A DNA stretch of 64,000 nucleotides. It comes from DAHUYF01 sp052143095. GTDB taxonomy: Bacteria; Pseudomonadota; Alphaproteobacteria; ATCC43930; CGMCC-115725. A program made the position numbers and the translations under genes. Of this stretch, positions 47,957 to 57,600 are shown one piece after another. Below the pieces are notes generated by a model. It did no database searches and was not told where the DNA came from. It saw only the letters and a program-made list of their open reading frames with translations. The stretch covers positions 1-64,000 of the forward strand of contig JBKQTR010000269.1 in assembly GCA_052143095.1 (NCBI GenBank). Reading direction: 5' to 3'. Each line of letters starts with the position of its first letter. Positions within the stretch are counted from its first letter, which is position 1.

Positions 47957-50542
47957 ATGGCAGTCCGAGCATCAAGCCTCGACACCGGGGTGCGGCGCTG
48001 GGCGCCGGCCCTGGTCGCCGCCGTCGCCGGTCTCACCTTCACGGCGCTGATCGGGCTTGTCTCGAGCGCGTCGCCGATGGCGCTGGCGATCGGCCTGGCG
48101 GTCACTTTGTTGGTCGCCTGGGCCGCTTGGCGCGAGCGCGGCCGCCGGCTCGAGAGCGAGACGATGGCATCGCGGCGCATGGCGGAGCTGCAGCGCCAGG
48201 TCGAGGCATACGACCGCGCCGAAGCCCGGTTCCGCGATTTCGCCGAAATCGCTTCCGACTGGCTGTGGGAAACCGACGCCGAGCATCGCTTCACCTATGT
48301 CTCGGAGAATGTCGCGGGCGGCTCCGGGATACCGGCCGCCGCTTATATGGGCAAGCGTCGCAGCGATCCCGCCACCTTGAGCGTCGATGCCGAAACGGCG
48401 CGCGGCTTCGCCGCTGACATGGAAGCACGGCTGGCCTTCAAGGACCGCATCACGCGGCGCATCCGCGCCGACGGATCGGTCTGGTACGCCAAGACGAGCG
48501 CCACGCCGGTCTTTGCCGCGGACGGCACGTTCCAGGGTTATCGCGGCGTCTCGACCAATGTCACGGCCGAAGTGACGGCGCAGGCGGCGGCCGAAGCCGC
48601 GCATAAGCGGCTGGTGGAAGCGATCGAGATCCTGCCCGCCGGCATCATGATCTACGACCGCGACGACCGGCTGGTGCTGGCCAATGCTCGGGTGCGCGAG
48701 ATGTTCCCGCGCGGCAAGGGCTTCTTCGAGCCCGGCACGACGCGCCAGGCGCAGCTCGAATTCGCCATCCAGGCGGGCGTCATCCCGGTCGCGCCCGAGC
48801 GCGCCGAGGCCTGGGTGCGCGACCGCATGGCGACCTTCCGCGTCTCGCCCGCGGCGCTCATCATGCCGTTCACCGACGGACGCTGGTTCCAGCATATCGG
48901 CCGCAAGACCGCCGATGGCGGCACCATCAGCGTGCTCATCGACGTCACCGAGCTGAAGCGCGGCGAGCAGGAGCTGCGCCAGGCCAAGCGCCAGTCCGAC
49001 GAATCCCTGGCGCTGCTCGACACGCTGCAATCGGCCGCGCCGATCGGCTTTGCCTTCATCGATCGCGAGTTCCGCCATGTCCGCGTCAACGAGGCGCTCG
49101 CCGCCATCAACGGGCTGTCGGCGCGCGAGCATATCGGCCGCACGGTGGAGGAGGTGGTTCCCGATCTCTGGCCGCAGGTCGGACCGATCTGCGCGCGGGT
49201 GCTGGCGGAGCAGCTTCCGGTGCTCAACGTCGAGATCAGCGGCGAGACGCCGGCGAAGCGCGGCGATCTGCGCCATTGGCTCGCGACCTTCTATCCCGTC
49301 CGCGTCGGCGGGGGCGTCATCGGCGTCGGCATGGTCGCGATCGAGGTGAGCGAGCAGCGACGCATGGAGGCGCAGCTGCGCCAGGCGCAAAAGATGGAGG
49401 CGATCGGCAACCTCACCGGCGGGCTGGCGCATGATTTCAACAACCTGCTCGGCGTCGTCATCGGCAATCTCGACCTGCTGTGCGAGACCGAGGGGGTCGG
49501 CGCGGAGGTTCTCGAGCTTGCCGGCGAGGCGAGAGACGCGTCGCTGCGCGGCGCCGATCTGACGCGCCGGCTGCTCGCCTTCGCGCGCCGCCAGCCGCTG
49601 CAGCCGCGCCGCGTCGAGGCCAACGATCTCGTCACCGGCGCCGTCAAGCTGCTGAGCCGGCTGCTCGGCGAGGCCGTCGAGATCTCGCTCGACCTCGCCC
49701 CGGAGCTCTGGCCGGTGGTGGTCGATGCGGCGCAGCTCGAGGCCAGCCTCGCCAACCTCGCGACCAACGCCCGCGACGCCATGCCCGCCGGCGGCAGCCT
49801 CGCCATCGCGACGCGCAACCGCGTGCTCGATGTCGGCTATGTCGCCGAGCACCCTTATGTGGTCGAGGGCGATTACGTGCTGATCGAGGTCAGCGACACC
49901 GGCAGCGGCATGCCGCCCGAGGTGTTGAGCCGCGTCTTCGAGCCGTTCTTCACCACCAAGGAGCAGGGCAGGGGCACCGGGCTCGGCCTCAGCATGGTGT
50001 TCGGCTTCATGAAGCAGTCAGGCGGCCATATCACCGTCTACAGCGAGGTTGGCGTCGGCAGCACCATCCGGCTCTATTTTCCGCGCGCCGACGGCGGCGT
50101 GGCGGCGGAGGAGCTGCGGCTCGAGGAGCCGGCGCTGCGCGGCAACGACGAGGTGGTGCTCGTGGTCGAGGACAACGCGGCGCTGCGGCGCGTGGCGGTA
50201 CGCCAGCTCGCCGAGCTCGGCTATCGCGTGCGCGAGGCCGACAGCGCGCATGCCGCGATCGAGGCGATCGCCGTCGACGCCGCGGTCAATGTGCTGTTTA
50301 CCGACGTGATCATGCCCGGCGGCATGGACGGCCGCCAGCTCGCCGAGATCGTGGCGCGGCGCTGGCCGCACATCAAGGCGCTGCTGACCTCGGGTTTCCC
50401 CGGCAGCATGGTCAATGGCGGCCGCGAGTTGGCGGCGAAGGTGCGGATATTGAGCAAGCCCTATCGCAAGGATCAGCTCGCGCGCGCCTTGCGCGAGGTG
50501 ATCGAGCGCGAGACGGGCGGGTCCGGCGAGCCGGCGGAATAA
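47957..50542 (+). CDS. PAS-domain hybrid sensor histidine kinase
   Basis: The 861-residue kinase has two N-terminal membrane spans (about 15-55), a first PAS domain near 82-200 (FRDFAEIASDWLWETDAEHR), a second near 210-315 (AIEILPAGIMIYDRDDRLVL), a third near 335-450 (TLQSAAPIGFAFIDREFRHV), HisKA with GNLTGGLAHDFNNLLGVVIG, a HATPase domain (NARDAMPAGG, DTGSGMPPE, GTGLGLSMVFGF) and a C-terminal receiver with phospho-Asp in NVLFTDVIMPGG. It is followed by a single-domain regulator gene ten bases later, the likely phosphate acceptor. AAGG lies before the ATG. Confidence 0.92.
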   Translation: MAVRASSLDTGVRRWAPALVAAVAGLTFTALIGLVSSASPMALAIGLAVTLLVAWAAWRERGRRLESETMASRRMAELQRQVEAYDRAEARFRDFAEIASDWLWETDAEHRFTYVSENVAGGSGIPAAAYMGKRRSDPATLSVDAETARGFAADMEARLAFKDRITRRIRADGSVWYAKTSATPVFAADGTFQGYRGVSTNVTAEVTAQAAAEAAHKRLVEAIEILPAGIMIYDRDDRLVLANARVREMFPRGKGFFEPGTTRQAQLEFAIQAGVIPVAPERAEAWVRDRMATFRVSPAALIMPFTDGRWFQHIGRKTADGGTISVLIDVTELKRGEQELRQAKRQSDESLALLDTLQSAAPIGFAFIDREFRHVRVNEALAAINGLSAREHIGRTVEEVVPDLWPQVGPICARVLAEQLPVLNVEISGETPAKRGDLRHWLATFYPVRVGGGVIGVGMVAIEVSEQRRMEAQLRQAQKMEAIGNLTGGLAHDFNNLLGVVIGNLDLLCETEGVGAEVLELAGEARDASLRGADLTRRLLAFARRQPLQPRRVEANDLVTGAVKLLSRLLGEAVEISLDLAPELWPVVVDAAQLEASLANLATNARDAMPAGGSLAIATRNRVLDVGYVAEHPYVVEGDYVLIEVSDTGSGMPPEVLSRVFEPFFTTKEQGRGTGLGLSMVFGFMKQSGGHITVYSEVGVGSTIRLYFPRADGGVAAEELRLEEPALRGNDEVVLVVEDNAALRRVAVRQLAELGYRVREADSAHAAIEAIAVDAAVNVLFTDVIMPGGMDGRQLAEIVARRWPHIKALLTSGFPGSMVNGGRELAAKVRILSKPYRKDQLARALREVIERETGGSGEPAE

Positions 50543-50552
50543 GGAGAACAGG

Positions 50553-50921
50553 ATGGCGGTGGTAATGGTAATCGACGACGATGCGGCGCTCCGGCGCCTC
50601 ATCGTGCGCGCGCTTGGCGCCGGCGGCCATGAGGTGATCGAGGCGGAAGACGGCACCGACGCGCTGGCGCTGCTGGAGCAGCATCGCCCGGCCCTCATCA
50701 TCACCGATATCCTGATGCCGAAGACGGAAGGCATCGAGACCATCAACAAGGTCAAGGATCGCTTTCCCGGCATCAAGATCATCGCCATGTCCGGCGGCGG
50801 CATGTCGCGCAACCTCATGTTCCTCGATATCGCCCGCGCCATCGGCGCCGAGGAGACCTTGGCGAAGCCGTTCCGCCCGGCCAAGCTGGTGGCCGCCGTC
50901 AAGCGGCTGCTCGGCGAGTGA
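50553..50921 (+). CDS. single-domain CheY-like response regulator
   Basis: The 122-residue protein is a receiver domain only: MVIDDDAALRRLIVRALGAG, phospho-Asp in LIITDILMPKTEGIE, Thr/Ser in IAMSGGGMS and Lys in TLAKPFRPAKL. It lacks an output domain, so it works by protein contact or as a phosphate relay. It starts ten bases after the PAS hybrid kinase gene; SD AAGGAG precedes the ATG, so it is probably co-expressed with and phosphorylated by that kinase. Confidence 0.93.
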   Translation: MAVVMVIDDDAALRRLIVRALGAGGHEVIEAEDGTDALALLEQHRPALIITDILMPKTEGIETINKVKDRFPGIKIIAMSGGGMSRNLMFLDIARAIGAEETLAKPFRPAKLVAAVKRLLGE

Positions 50922-50953
50922 AGCACCGTCCCGAACCATCGGAGTCCTAAGGC

Positions 50954-51298
50954 ATGATTGTCATCGTTCTGGCGCTGGCCGGCGCCACGCTGATCGCCGC
51001 TCCCGATAGCGGCTCCGACAAGTATCATCCGGATGCCGCGGGCGCGGCGCAGCAGCGCCTGGCGCAGGCGGGCGAGGTGCTGGGCGCGGCCTGGATGTGC
51101 CCGGCGATCGACCGCACGCGGCTGCAGGCGGCGATGCGCAAGGTCGAGGCGATGATCGACCGCGGCGTCGACGACAACAAGCAATACTACGCCGCGCACA
51201 ACAACCTCGACAAAGGCATCGACCGGGGGAAGCACGAGAGCGATTGTCGCCGTGCCGAGGCCGCGCTCGGCGATCTCGAGAAACAACTCGGGCCGTAG
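50954..51298 (+). CDS. small exported hypothetical protein
   Basis: The 114-residue product starts with a hydrophobic signal-like segment (MIVIVLALAGATLIAAPDSG), followed by a helical charged region and two cysteines (AAWMCPAIDRTR and KHESDCRRAEA) that could form a disulphide in the periplasm. GGAG precedes the ATG by about ten bases. The function is not recognised. It follows the response regulator gene by 32 bases in the same direction and converges on the chemoreceptor gene with a 15-base gap. Confidence 0.65.
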   Translation: MIVIVLALAGATLIAAPDSGSDKYHPDAAGAAQQRLAQAGEVLGAAWMCPAIDRTRLQAAMRKVEAMIDRGVDDNKQYYAAHNNLDKGIDRGKHESDCRRAEAALGDLEKQLGP

Positions 51299-51313
51299 CC
51301 CGGCCGCTGCCGC

Positions 51314-53368
51314 TCAGGCCGCCTTGACGCCGGTGAGGAAGCTGCCGACCTCGCCGTTGAGCGTGTCGGCCTGCTGCGACAGCGCGCCGGCGGCCGACAG
51401 CACATGCGCCGCCGCCGTGCCGGTCTTGGCCGCCGCCTCGCTGACGCGGACGATGCGCTGCGACACCTCGTCGGTGCCGCCGGCGGCGCGCTGGATGTTG
51501 CTGGCGATCTCCCGCGTGGCCGCGCCCTGCTGCTCGATCGCCGAGGAGATGGCGAGCGCGATGTCGTTGGCCTCGGTGATAAGCCGCGCCACGTCCGAGA
51601 TCGCCGCCACGGCATCGCGCGTCGCGGACTGGATATGGGCGACCTGGGCGCTGATCTCCTCGGTCGCCTTGGCGGTCTGGCCGGCGAGGCCCTTGACTTC
51701 GGATGCTACCACGGCGAAGCCCTTGCCGGCATCGCCGGCGCGAGCCGCCTCGATGGTGGCGTTGAGGGCGAGCAGATTGGTCTGGCTGGCGACGTCGGCG
51801 ATGAGGCCCACCACCTCGCCGATCTTGCGCGCGCCCTCGGCGAGGTCGCGCACGACGCGGTCGGTGCTCTCGGCGCGCGACGCGGCCTGGCCGGAGACCT
51901 CGGTCGAGCGGGTCACCTGCTTGCTGATCTCGGCGATCGAGGCGGAGAGCTCTTCGGCGGCACTGGCCACCGTCTGCACGTTGCCGCTCGCCTGCTGCGC
52001 CGAAGCGGCGACGTTTGCGGCGCCTTGGTCGCTGTCGCCGGCATGGCGCGAGAGCTCGTCGGCCGTGGTCGAGAGATCGGAAGCCGACGCGGTGAGCGTG
52101 CCGATGACCTCGCCGATCCGCGCCTCGAAACCGGCGGTGAGCGCGCGCAGCTGCTCGACGCGCCGCTCCTTGGCCTGTTGCTCCGCCGCCTGCTCGCGCG
52201 TCAACCGCGCGGCGGTGGCGAGCCCGTCGCGGAAGATGAGCAGCGCCCGCGCCATGGCGCCGATCTCGTCGCTGCGCTCGGCATGCGGCACCGCCACCTC
52301 GAGCTCCTGGCGCGCGATGCGCGTCATCGCCTCGGTGAGGCTCGCGAGCATGCGGCGGATGGCGCGCGCCACCCAGCGGCTCGCGCCGAGGCTGAGGAGG
52401 ATCACGAGCAGCGCCAGCGCGCTGTAGCCGAGCATGGCGTCATAGGCCTGGTCGCGCAGTGCCGCGGCTCTGGTGGCGAGCAGCGCCGCGGTGTCCTGGA
52501 TGAAGCGGTCGATCACCTGGCTCTTCTCCTTGAGACCGGCATCCAGCATCGGTGTCAGCCCGGCATCGACCGGCGTGCCGCCGACGACGCCGACGAGAGC
52601 GGGCAGCGCCGCGGCCATGCTCTTGGACGACGCCGCCTCGGCGATGGCCTGCCAGCGCTGGGCGGTCTCGCCGGTGGCCAGCAGCGCGATCTCGTTGCCG
52701 AAATACTCCTGCTGCAGCCAGCCGCGCATCAGCCAGTCGAGATCGATCAGGTTGATGCTGCCGCTCTTCGCCGTCTGGAGCGCGAGACGGCCGGCGCCGA
52801 TCAGCCCCTCGCGCACCCAGAGCGCATCGTGCAGCGCCAATCCCAGCCGCATGATCTCAGGGCTGGTGCTCTCGCCGGCGATGCGGCCGACGACCACCGC
52901 CGAGCGCAGCGCCAGCGGCGCCAGCACCGTGCGCGGCGCGTCCTCGGGGCCGGGGCGGCGCGTGTCGATGCGCTGGCGGAATTCCTTCAACGCCTGCCAG
53001 CTTCGGTCGATGAAGCGGATATCGTCGAGCACCGCAGCGGAGGCGCTGTCGAGCCCGGCAGCGGCCTCGTCGATCGCGGTCACCGTCGCGTCGGTAACCC
53101 GGCGCTGCGCCTCGAGGTCGGCCGGCCGGCCGGAATCGTAAGCGGCGATATAGGCGTTCGTCGCCACCGCTTCGCGCGGAATCTGCGAGGCGAGAAGGCC
53201 GGCCGCCGAGGCGACCCGCGCCAGGCGCGCGGCGCGATCGGCCTCGCCGTAGCGCGTTGCGCTCTGATACGCCATCACCAGCGCCAGCGCGATCAAGGGA
53301 AGAGTGGCGGCGGCGCTGACAAGCAACAGCAGACGCGACAGCGTCAGCCGCGTGGCGGAAGTCGACAT
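51314..53368 (-). CDS. methyl-accepting chemotaxis protein
   Basis: The 684-residue receptor has a membrane span at about 12-35 (LLLLVSAAATLPLIALALVM), a periplasmic sensing region of about 290 residues, a second span near 320-345 (GYSALALLVILLSLGASRWV), a HAMP domain, and the cytoplasmic signalling tip QTNLLALNATIEAARAGDAG with KGFAVVASEVKGLAGQTAKA. It ends TLNGEVGSFLTGVKAA without a CheR-tether pentapeptide. The ligand is unknown. The ATG at 53366-53368 is chosen over a longer frame because the first span starts there. No chemotaxis core genes are nearby. Confidence 0.93.
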   Translation of the reverse strand: MSTSATRLTLSRLLLLVSAAATLPLIALALVMAYQSATRYGEADRAARLARVASAAGLLASQIPREAVATNAYIAAYDSGRPADLEAQRRVTDATVTAIDEAAAGLDSASAAVLDDIRFIDRSWQALKEFRQRIDTRRPGPEDAPRTVLAPLALRSAVVVGRIAGESTSPEIMRLGLALHDALWVREGLIGAGRLALQTAKSGSINLIDLDWLMRGWLQQEYFGNEIALLATGETAQRWQAIAEAASSKSMAAALPALVGVVGGTPVDAGLTPMLDAGLKEKSQVIDRFIQDTAALLATRAAALRDQAYDAMLGYSALALLVILLSLGASRWVARAIRRMLASLTEAMTRIARQELEVAVPHAERSDEIGAMARALLIFRDGLATAARLTREQAAEQQAKERRVEQLRALTAGFEARIGEVIGTLTASASDLSTTADELSRHAGDSDQGAANVAASAQQASGNVQTVASAAEELSASIAEISKQVTRSTEVSGQAASRAESTDRVVRDLAEGARKIGEVVGLIADVASQTNLLALNATIEAARAGDAGKGFAVVASEVKGLAGQTAKATEEISAQVAHIQSATRDAVAAISDVARLITEANDIALAISSAIEQQGAATREIASNIQRAAGGTDEVSQRIVRVSEAAAKTGTAAAHVLSAAGALSQQADTLNGEVGSFLTGVKAA

Positions 53369-53539
53369 CGGTCTGCCTCTGGCCAAATTGGGTAAGAGCT
53401 TCCCCGACCGGCATTGAGGAAGCGTTAATTGGCGCCGCCGGCGGCCTGGTCGACTAGAGCTCTCTCTCGCCGGCGCGCAGGGCTGTCCGGGGAAGAAATG
53501 AATGCGCGGTGCAAACCTGCACCGGCAGACTCGCATTCG

Positions 53540-53580
53540 TCGTCATGGTCGGGCTTGGCCGCGCAGGGCCGGCATGACGA
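53540..53580. repeat. imperfect palindromic intergenic repeat
   Basis: TCGTCATG (53540-53547) and CATGACGA (53573-53580) are exact inverted copies, with further GC-rich pairing inside. This form, CGTCATG...CATGACG around a GC-rich loop, resembles dispersed palindromic units of alphaproteobacterial genomes. It lies between the chemoreceptor and mazF genes. Confidence 0.5.
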
Positions 53581-53624
53581 TGGCGAATTGCAATGGATGC
53601 CGCGCCCGGTCTTCGGGACACGTC

Positions 53625-53960
53625 CTAATCCGCGAGCCCCATGACGAAGGTCAAGGCGACATTGAGCCGCGCCATCTCCGCGGCGCCGAGACGGCCGATC
53701 CGCCGACCGATCCGCTCGCGCCGGATAGTAACGGGCTTATCGGCCATCACTTGTGACCGCGCGCGCAGTCCGTTCTGCGCGGTCGGATCGACAGTGACGC
53801 GGACAGCGGGGGCATCTACCACGTCGGATGTCATCTGGCAGACGATCACTGACGGGTGGCTCTCGCGAAACGCGTCCGTCTGCACGGGGACGGCTGGTCG
53901 CGGCTTGCCATGGTCGCCTGCCGCCGCGACCGTCACCACGTCACCGCGCGTCATCGGCAT
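53625..53960 (-). CDS. mazF: MazF/PemK-type toxin
   Basis: The 111-residue protein matches the MazF/PemK endoribonuclease family: MTRGDVVTVAAAGDHGKPRP, AVPVQTDAF, SVIVCQMTSD, VRVTVDPTAQNGLRARSQVM, then IRRERIGRRIGRLGAAEMAR. It cleaves RNA unless bound by its antitoxin. The ATG at 53958-53960 or 53952-53954 may be used; both overlap the antitoxin gene end. Antitoxin-first order is normal for mazEF. Confidence 0.9.
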   Translation of the reverse strand: MPMTRGDVVTVAAAGDHGKPRPAVPVQTDAFRESHPSVIVCQMTSDVVDAPAVRVTVDPTAQNGLRARSQVMADKPVTIRRERIGRRIGRLGAAEMARLNVALTFVMGLAD

Positions 53961-54153
53961 CGAGTTCGGAGACCGCTTCGATCCATGCCAGCGCGTCGCG
54001 CTCGCTGTCCGGCCTGAGACGCGCTACCTGCTTGGCGATCCGGCGTCGGACGGTCTTCGAGCGGGCATCGGGCACGATCAGGCGCAACTCGCGCAAGCCT
54101 TGCATGCGCCGCGGCGCGCGCATCATCTTCATTCGCTCCGATGGCGCCGCCAT
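53941..54153 (-). CDS. mazE: MazE-type antitoxin (DUF3018-like)
   Basis: The 70-residue basic protein contains RMKMMRAPRRMQGLRELRLI, VPDARSKTVRRRIAKQVARL and a C-terminal acidic helix DALAWIEAVSELDADDAR. This fits the DUF3018 antitoxin group paired with MazF: a DNA-binding N-terminus and an acidic toxin-binding C-terminus. The ATG at 54151-54153 follows GAGAGAAGG. Its stop lies inside the mazF start. Two direct repeats just upstream are likely operator sites. Confidence 0.82.
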   Translation of the reverse strand: MAAPSERMKMMRAPRRMQGLRELRLIVPDARSKTVRRRIAKQVARLRPDSERDALAWIEAVSELDADDAR

Positions 54154-54171
54154 ACCTTCTCTCCAACTTCG

Positions 54172-54194
54172 GTAACGCGTCACATAGTAACGCG
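54172..54194. promoter_or_regulatory. paired direct repeats GTAACGCG upstream of mazE
   Basis: GTAACGCG occurs at 54172-54179 and 54187-54194, spaced 15 bases start to start and lying 18 bases before the mazE start. The position and repeat suit binding by the MazEF complex that represses its own operon. Confidence 0.5.
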
Positions 54195-54370
54195 CCGGGT
54201 ACTCAGGCGCGTCGTTCTATGGCCCTCTGTTCGCGTTCCTCGGCCGGTGCAGCCCGCAATGCTGCTATGCAAGAGAGCGGGTTGCCGGCCGTCGATCCCA
54301 TCGGAAGCGCCCCGCCAAGCGCTCTATAGTTGAGATAATACTATATGATGATCACATAACTATCTGGTTG

Positions 54371-54401
54371 AGCTATATAATATTTCTGAAATCATATAGC
54401 T
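54371..54401. promoter_or_regulatory. inverted repeat upstream of RND efflux operon
   Basis: AGCTATAT (54371-54378) and ATATAGCT (54394-54401) are perfect arms around a 15-base spacer in an AT-rich island. It may be an operator for the downstream RND operon; no regulator gene is adjacent. Confidence 0.5.
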
Positions 54402-54600
54402 AAATTCTCCGACGGCGAGAGCATCTTACGCATCGCCGCCCCATTGCGGAGCCCGCGGTCGATACCCAATTGTGCGGCGCAACAGAAGATGCGTGGGCGG
54501 TACCTTGCCTAGAATAGGGAGGTCGGCACAGTCGCGATTGTGGCGTGGCTGATGCTCGGCCTAAAGGTTTGCTTCGGTCAGCCGGGGAAAGCTGCTCGCC

Positions 54601-57600
54601 ATGTGGATTGTTCGCCTCGCGTTGGACCGGCCTTATACCTTCGTCGTGCTGGCCCTGCTCATCCTGCTGGCCAGCCCGCTGGTGGTGCTGCGCACGCCGA
54701 CCGACATCTTCCCCAACATCAACATTCCCGTCATCGCCGTCGGCTGGACCTATACGGGCCTCAACCCGGAGGAGATGGAAGGCCGGCTGACCACGGTCTA
54801 CGAACGGGTGCTGACCACGCTCGTCGACAACATCGAGCACATCGAATCCACGACATATAACGGCACCGCCATCGTCCGGATCTTTCTGCAGCCCGGCGCC
54901 AGCCTCGATACCGCCAACGCGCAGGTCACCGCCGCATCGCAAACCATTCTGCGGCAATTGCCACCGGGCACCACGCCGCCGCTGGTCCTGAACTACAGCG
55001 CCTCGAGCGTGCCCATCCTCCAGCTCGGCCTCTCGGGCCAGGGGCTGTCGGAAGCGCAGCTCAATGATCTCGCGCTGAACTTCCTGCGCACGCAGCTGGT
55101 GACCGTGCCCGGTGCCGTCGTGCCCTATCCCTATGGTGGCAAGCAGCGCGAGGTGATGATCAATCTCGATCCGCGGCTGCTGCAGCAGAAGGGACTGTCG
55201 CCCGGCGACGTCCTTGCCGCGCTCGCCAAGCAGAACCTGGTGCTGCCGTCGGGAACGGCGAAAATCTCCGAGTTCGAATACGACATCCGCGTCAACGGCA
55301 GCCCGACCACCATCCAGCAGCTCGGCGATCTCCCGATCAAGCTGGTCGACAACGCCACGCTCTATCTGCGCGACGTCGCGACGGTCAGCGACGGCTTCGC
55401 GCCGCAGACCAACATCGCCCGGCAGGACGGGCAGCGCGGCGTGCTGGTCAGCATCCTCAAGGCCGGCAATGCCTCGACGCTCAACGTCGTCTCCGGCATC
55501 CGCAACCTGCTGGGGCGCGTCAGCCAGACCCTGCCGCCGGAGCTGAGGATCCAGCCCCTGGCCGATCAATCGATCTTCGTGCGCGCCGCCATCAGCGGGG
55601 TGGTGCGCGAGGGCGTCATCGCCGCCGGTCTCACTGCGGCGATGATCCTGCTGTTCCTCGGCAGCTGGCGCAGCACGCTGATCATCGCGGTGTCGATCCC
55701 GCTGTCGATCTTGACCTCGATCATCGTCCTGAGCTTCCTCGGGCAGACCATCAACATCATGACGCTCGGCGGGTTGGCGCTCGCCGTCGGCATCCTGGTC
55801 GACGACGCCACCGTCACGATCGAGAACATGGAGCGGTATCTCGAGGAAGGGCATGGGCTGCACGACGCGATCCTCGCCGGCGCGTCGCAGATTGCCGTGC
55901 CGGCGCTGGTCTCGACGCTGTGCATCTGCATCGTCTTCGTGCCGATGTTCCTGCTGGGCGGCGTCGCACGCTATCTCTTCGTGCCGCTGGCGGAGGCAGT
56001 GGTCTTCGCCATGCTCGCCTCCTATGTGCTGTCGCGCACGCTGGTGCCGACCATGGCCATGTACCTGCTGCGCGCCAAGGCGCATCACGCCGGGCCCTCG
56101 CGCAATCCCTGGGTGCTTTTCCAGCGCGGCTTCGAGCATCGCTTCGAGCGGGCGCGCAAGGCCTATGGCGGGTTGCTCACGGTTCTGGTCCGGCGGCGGC
56201 GGCTGTTCATTCCGGCGTTTCTCGGCGGCGGCCTCGCCGTCCTGCTGCTGCTCCCCTGGCTCGGCCAGGATTTCTTCCCGACGACCGACAGCGGCCAGTT
56301 CATTCTGCATCTGCGCGCCAAGACCGGCACGCGCATCGAGGAGACGGCGCGCCTGTGCGACCTCGTGGAGGACGCGATCCGGCAGGCGATACCCGCGGGC
56401 GAGCGGCAAACCATCACCGACAATATCGGCCTGCCCTACAGCACCATCAACCTGACGCATTCGATCTCGGGCATCATCGGCGCCGCCGACGCCGACATCC
56501 TGGTGTCGCTCAAGCAGGATCACCGCGCGACGGCCGATTACATCGCGCAACTGCGCCAGGCCTTGCCAGCGAGGTTTCCTGGCGTGACCTTCTATTTTCT
56601 GCCCGCGGACATCGTCACCCAGGTGCTGAATTTCGGCCTGCCGTCGCCGGTCGATATCCAGATCGAGGGCGCCGACGTCCAGGGCAATCGCCAGGTCGCC
56701 GATCGCATCCTCGACGAGATTCGCCATGTGCCGGGCATCGTCGACGCCCGGATCCAGCAGGATTTCGACTATCCCGATTTCCAGATCGAGGTCGACCGCA
56801 CCAAGGCGCAGCAGGCCGGCTTCACCGAGAACGACGTCGCGACCAGCATCCTCGACACGCTGAGCGGCAGCTTCCAGACGGCACCGATGTTCTTCCTCAA
56901 CACCAGCAACGGCGTCAACTACAACCTTGCGGCCCAGACGCCGCAATACAAGGTGCAGTCGCTGCAGGATCTCCAGAACATCTCGATCACCTCGCCGACG
57001 GCGACGCGGCCGGGCGTGCTCGCCGATGTCGCGGCGATCGCGCGGTCGCAGGAAATGGCCGTGGTCAACCATTACAACATACGCCGCGTCATCGACATCT
57101 ACGCCTCGGTGCAGGGGCGCGACCTCGGCGCCGCCGGCGGCGAGGTCAGCCGCATCGTCGCCGCCAACCAGAAGCTGCTGCCGCGCGGCAGCTTCGTCAG
57201 CATCCGCGGCCAGCTTCAGACGATGCGGACCTCCTATGTCAACCTGCTGAGCGGATTGGCATTCTCGATCGTGCTGGTCTATCTGCTCATCGTCGTCAAC
57301 TTCCAATCCTGGCTTGATCCCTTTATCATCATCACGGCCTTGCCGGCGGCGCTCGCCGGGATCGTGCTGTGCCTGTTCTTCACGCACACGACGTTGAGCG
57401 TGCCGGCGCTGATGGGTGCCATCATGTGCATGGGCGTCGCCACCGCGAACAGCATCCTCGTCGTCTCCTTTGCCCGCGAGCGCCTGGCGGAGCATGGCGA
57501 CGCGGTCCGGGCGGCGACCGAAGCCGGCTTCACCCGCTTCCGCCCGGTGCTGATGACGGCCTTCGCCATGATCATCGGCATGGTGCCGATGGCGCTGGGT

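Larger units (their letters stand above)
54154..54600. other. AT-rich regulatory gap between mazEF and the RND operon
   Basis: No gene is supported in these 447 bases. It contains the GTAACGCG direct repeats (54172-54194) near mazE, and an unusually AT-rich stretch around 54330-54410 with an inverted repeat (54371-54401) about 200 bases before the RND pump gene. The base composition contrasts sharply with the GC-rich neighbourhood, suggesting regulatory or acquired DNA. Confidence 0.6.
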
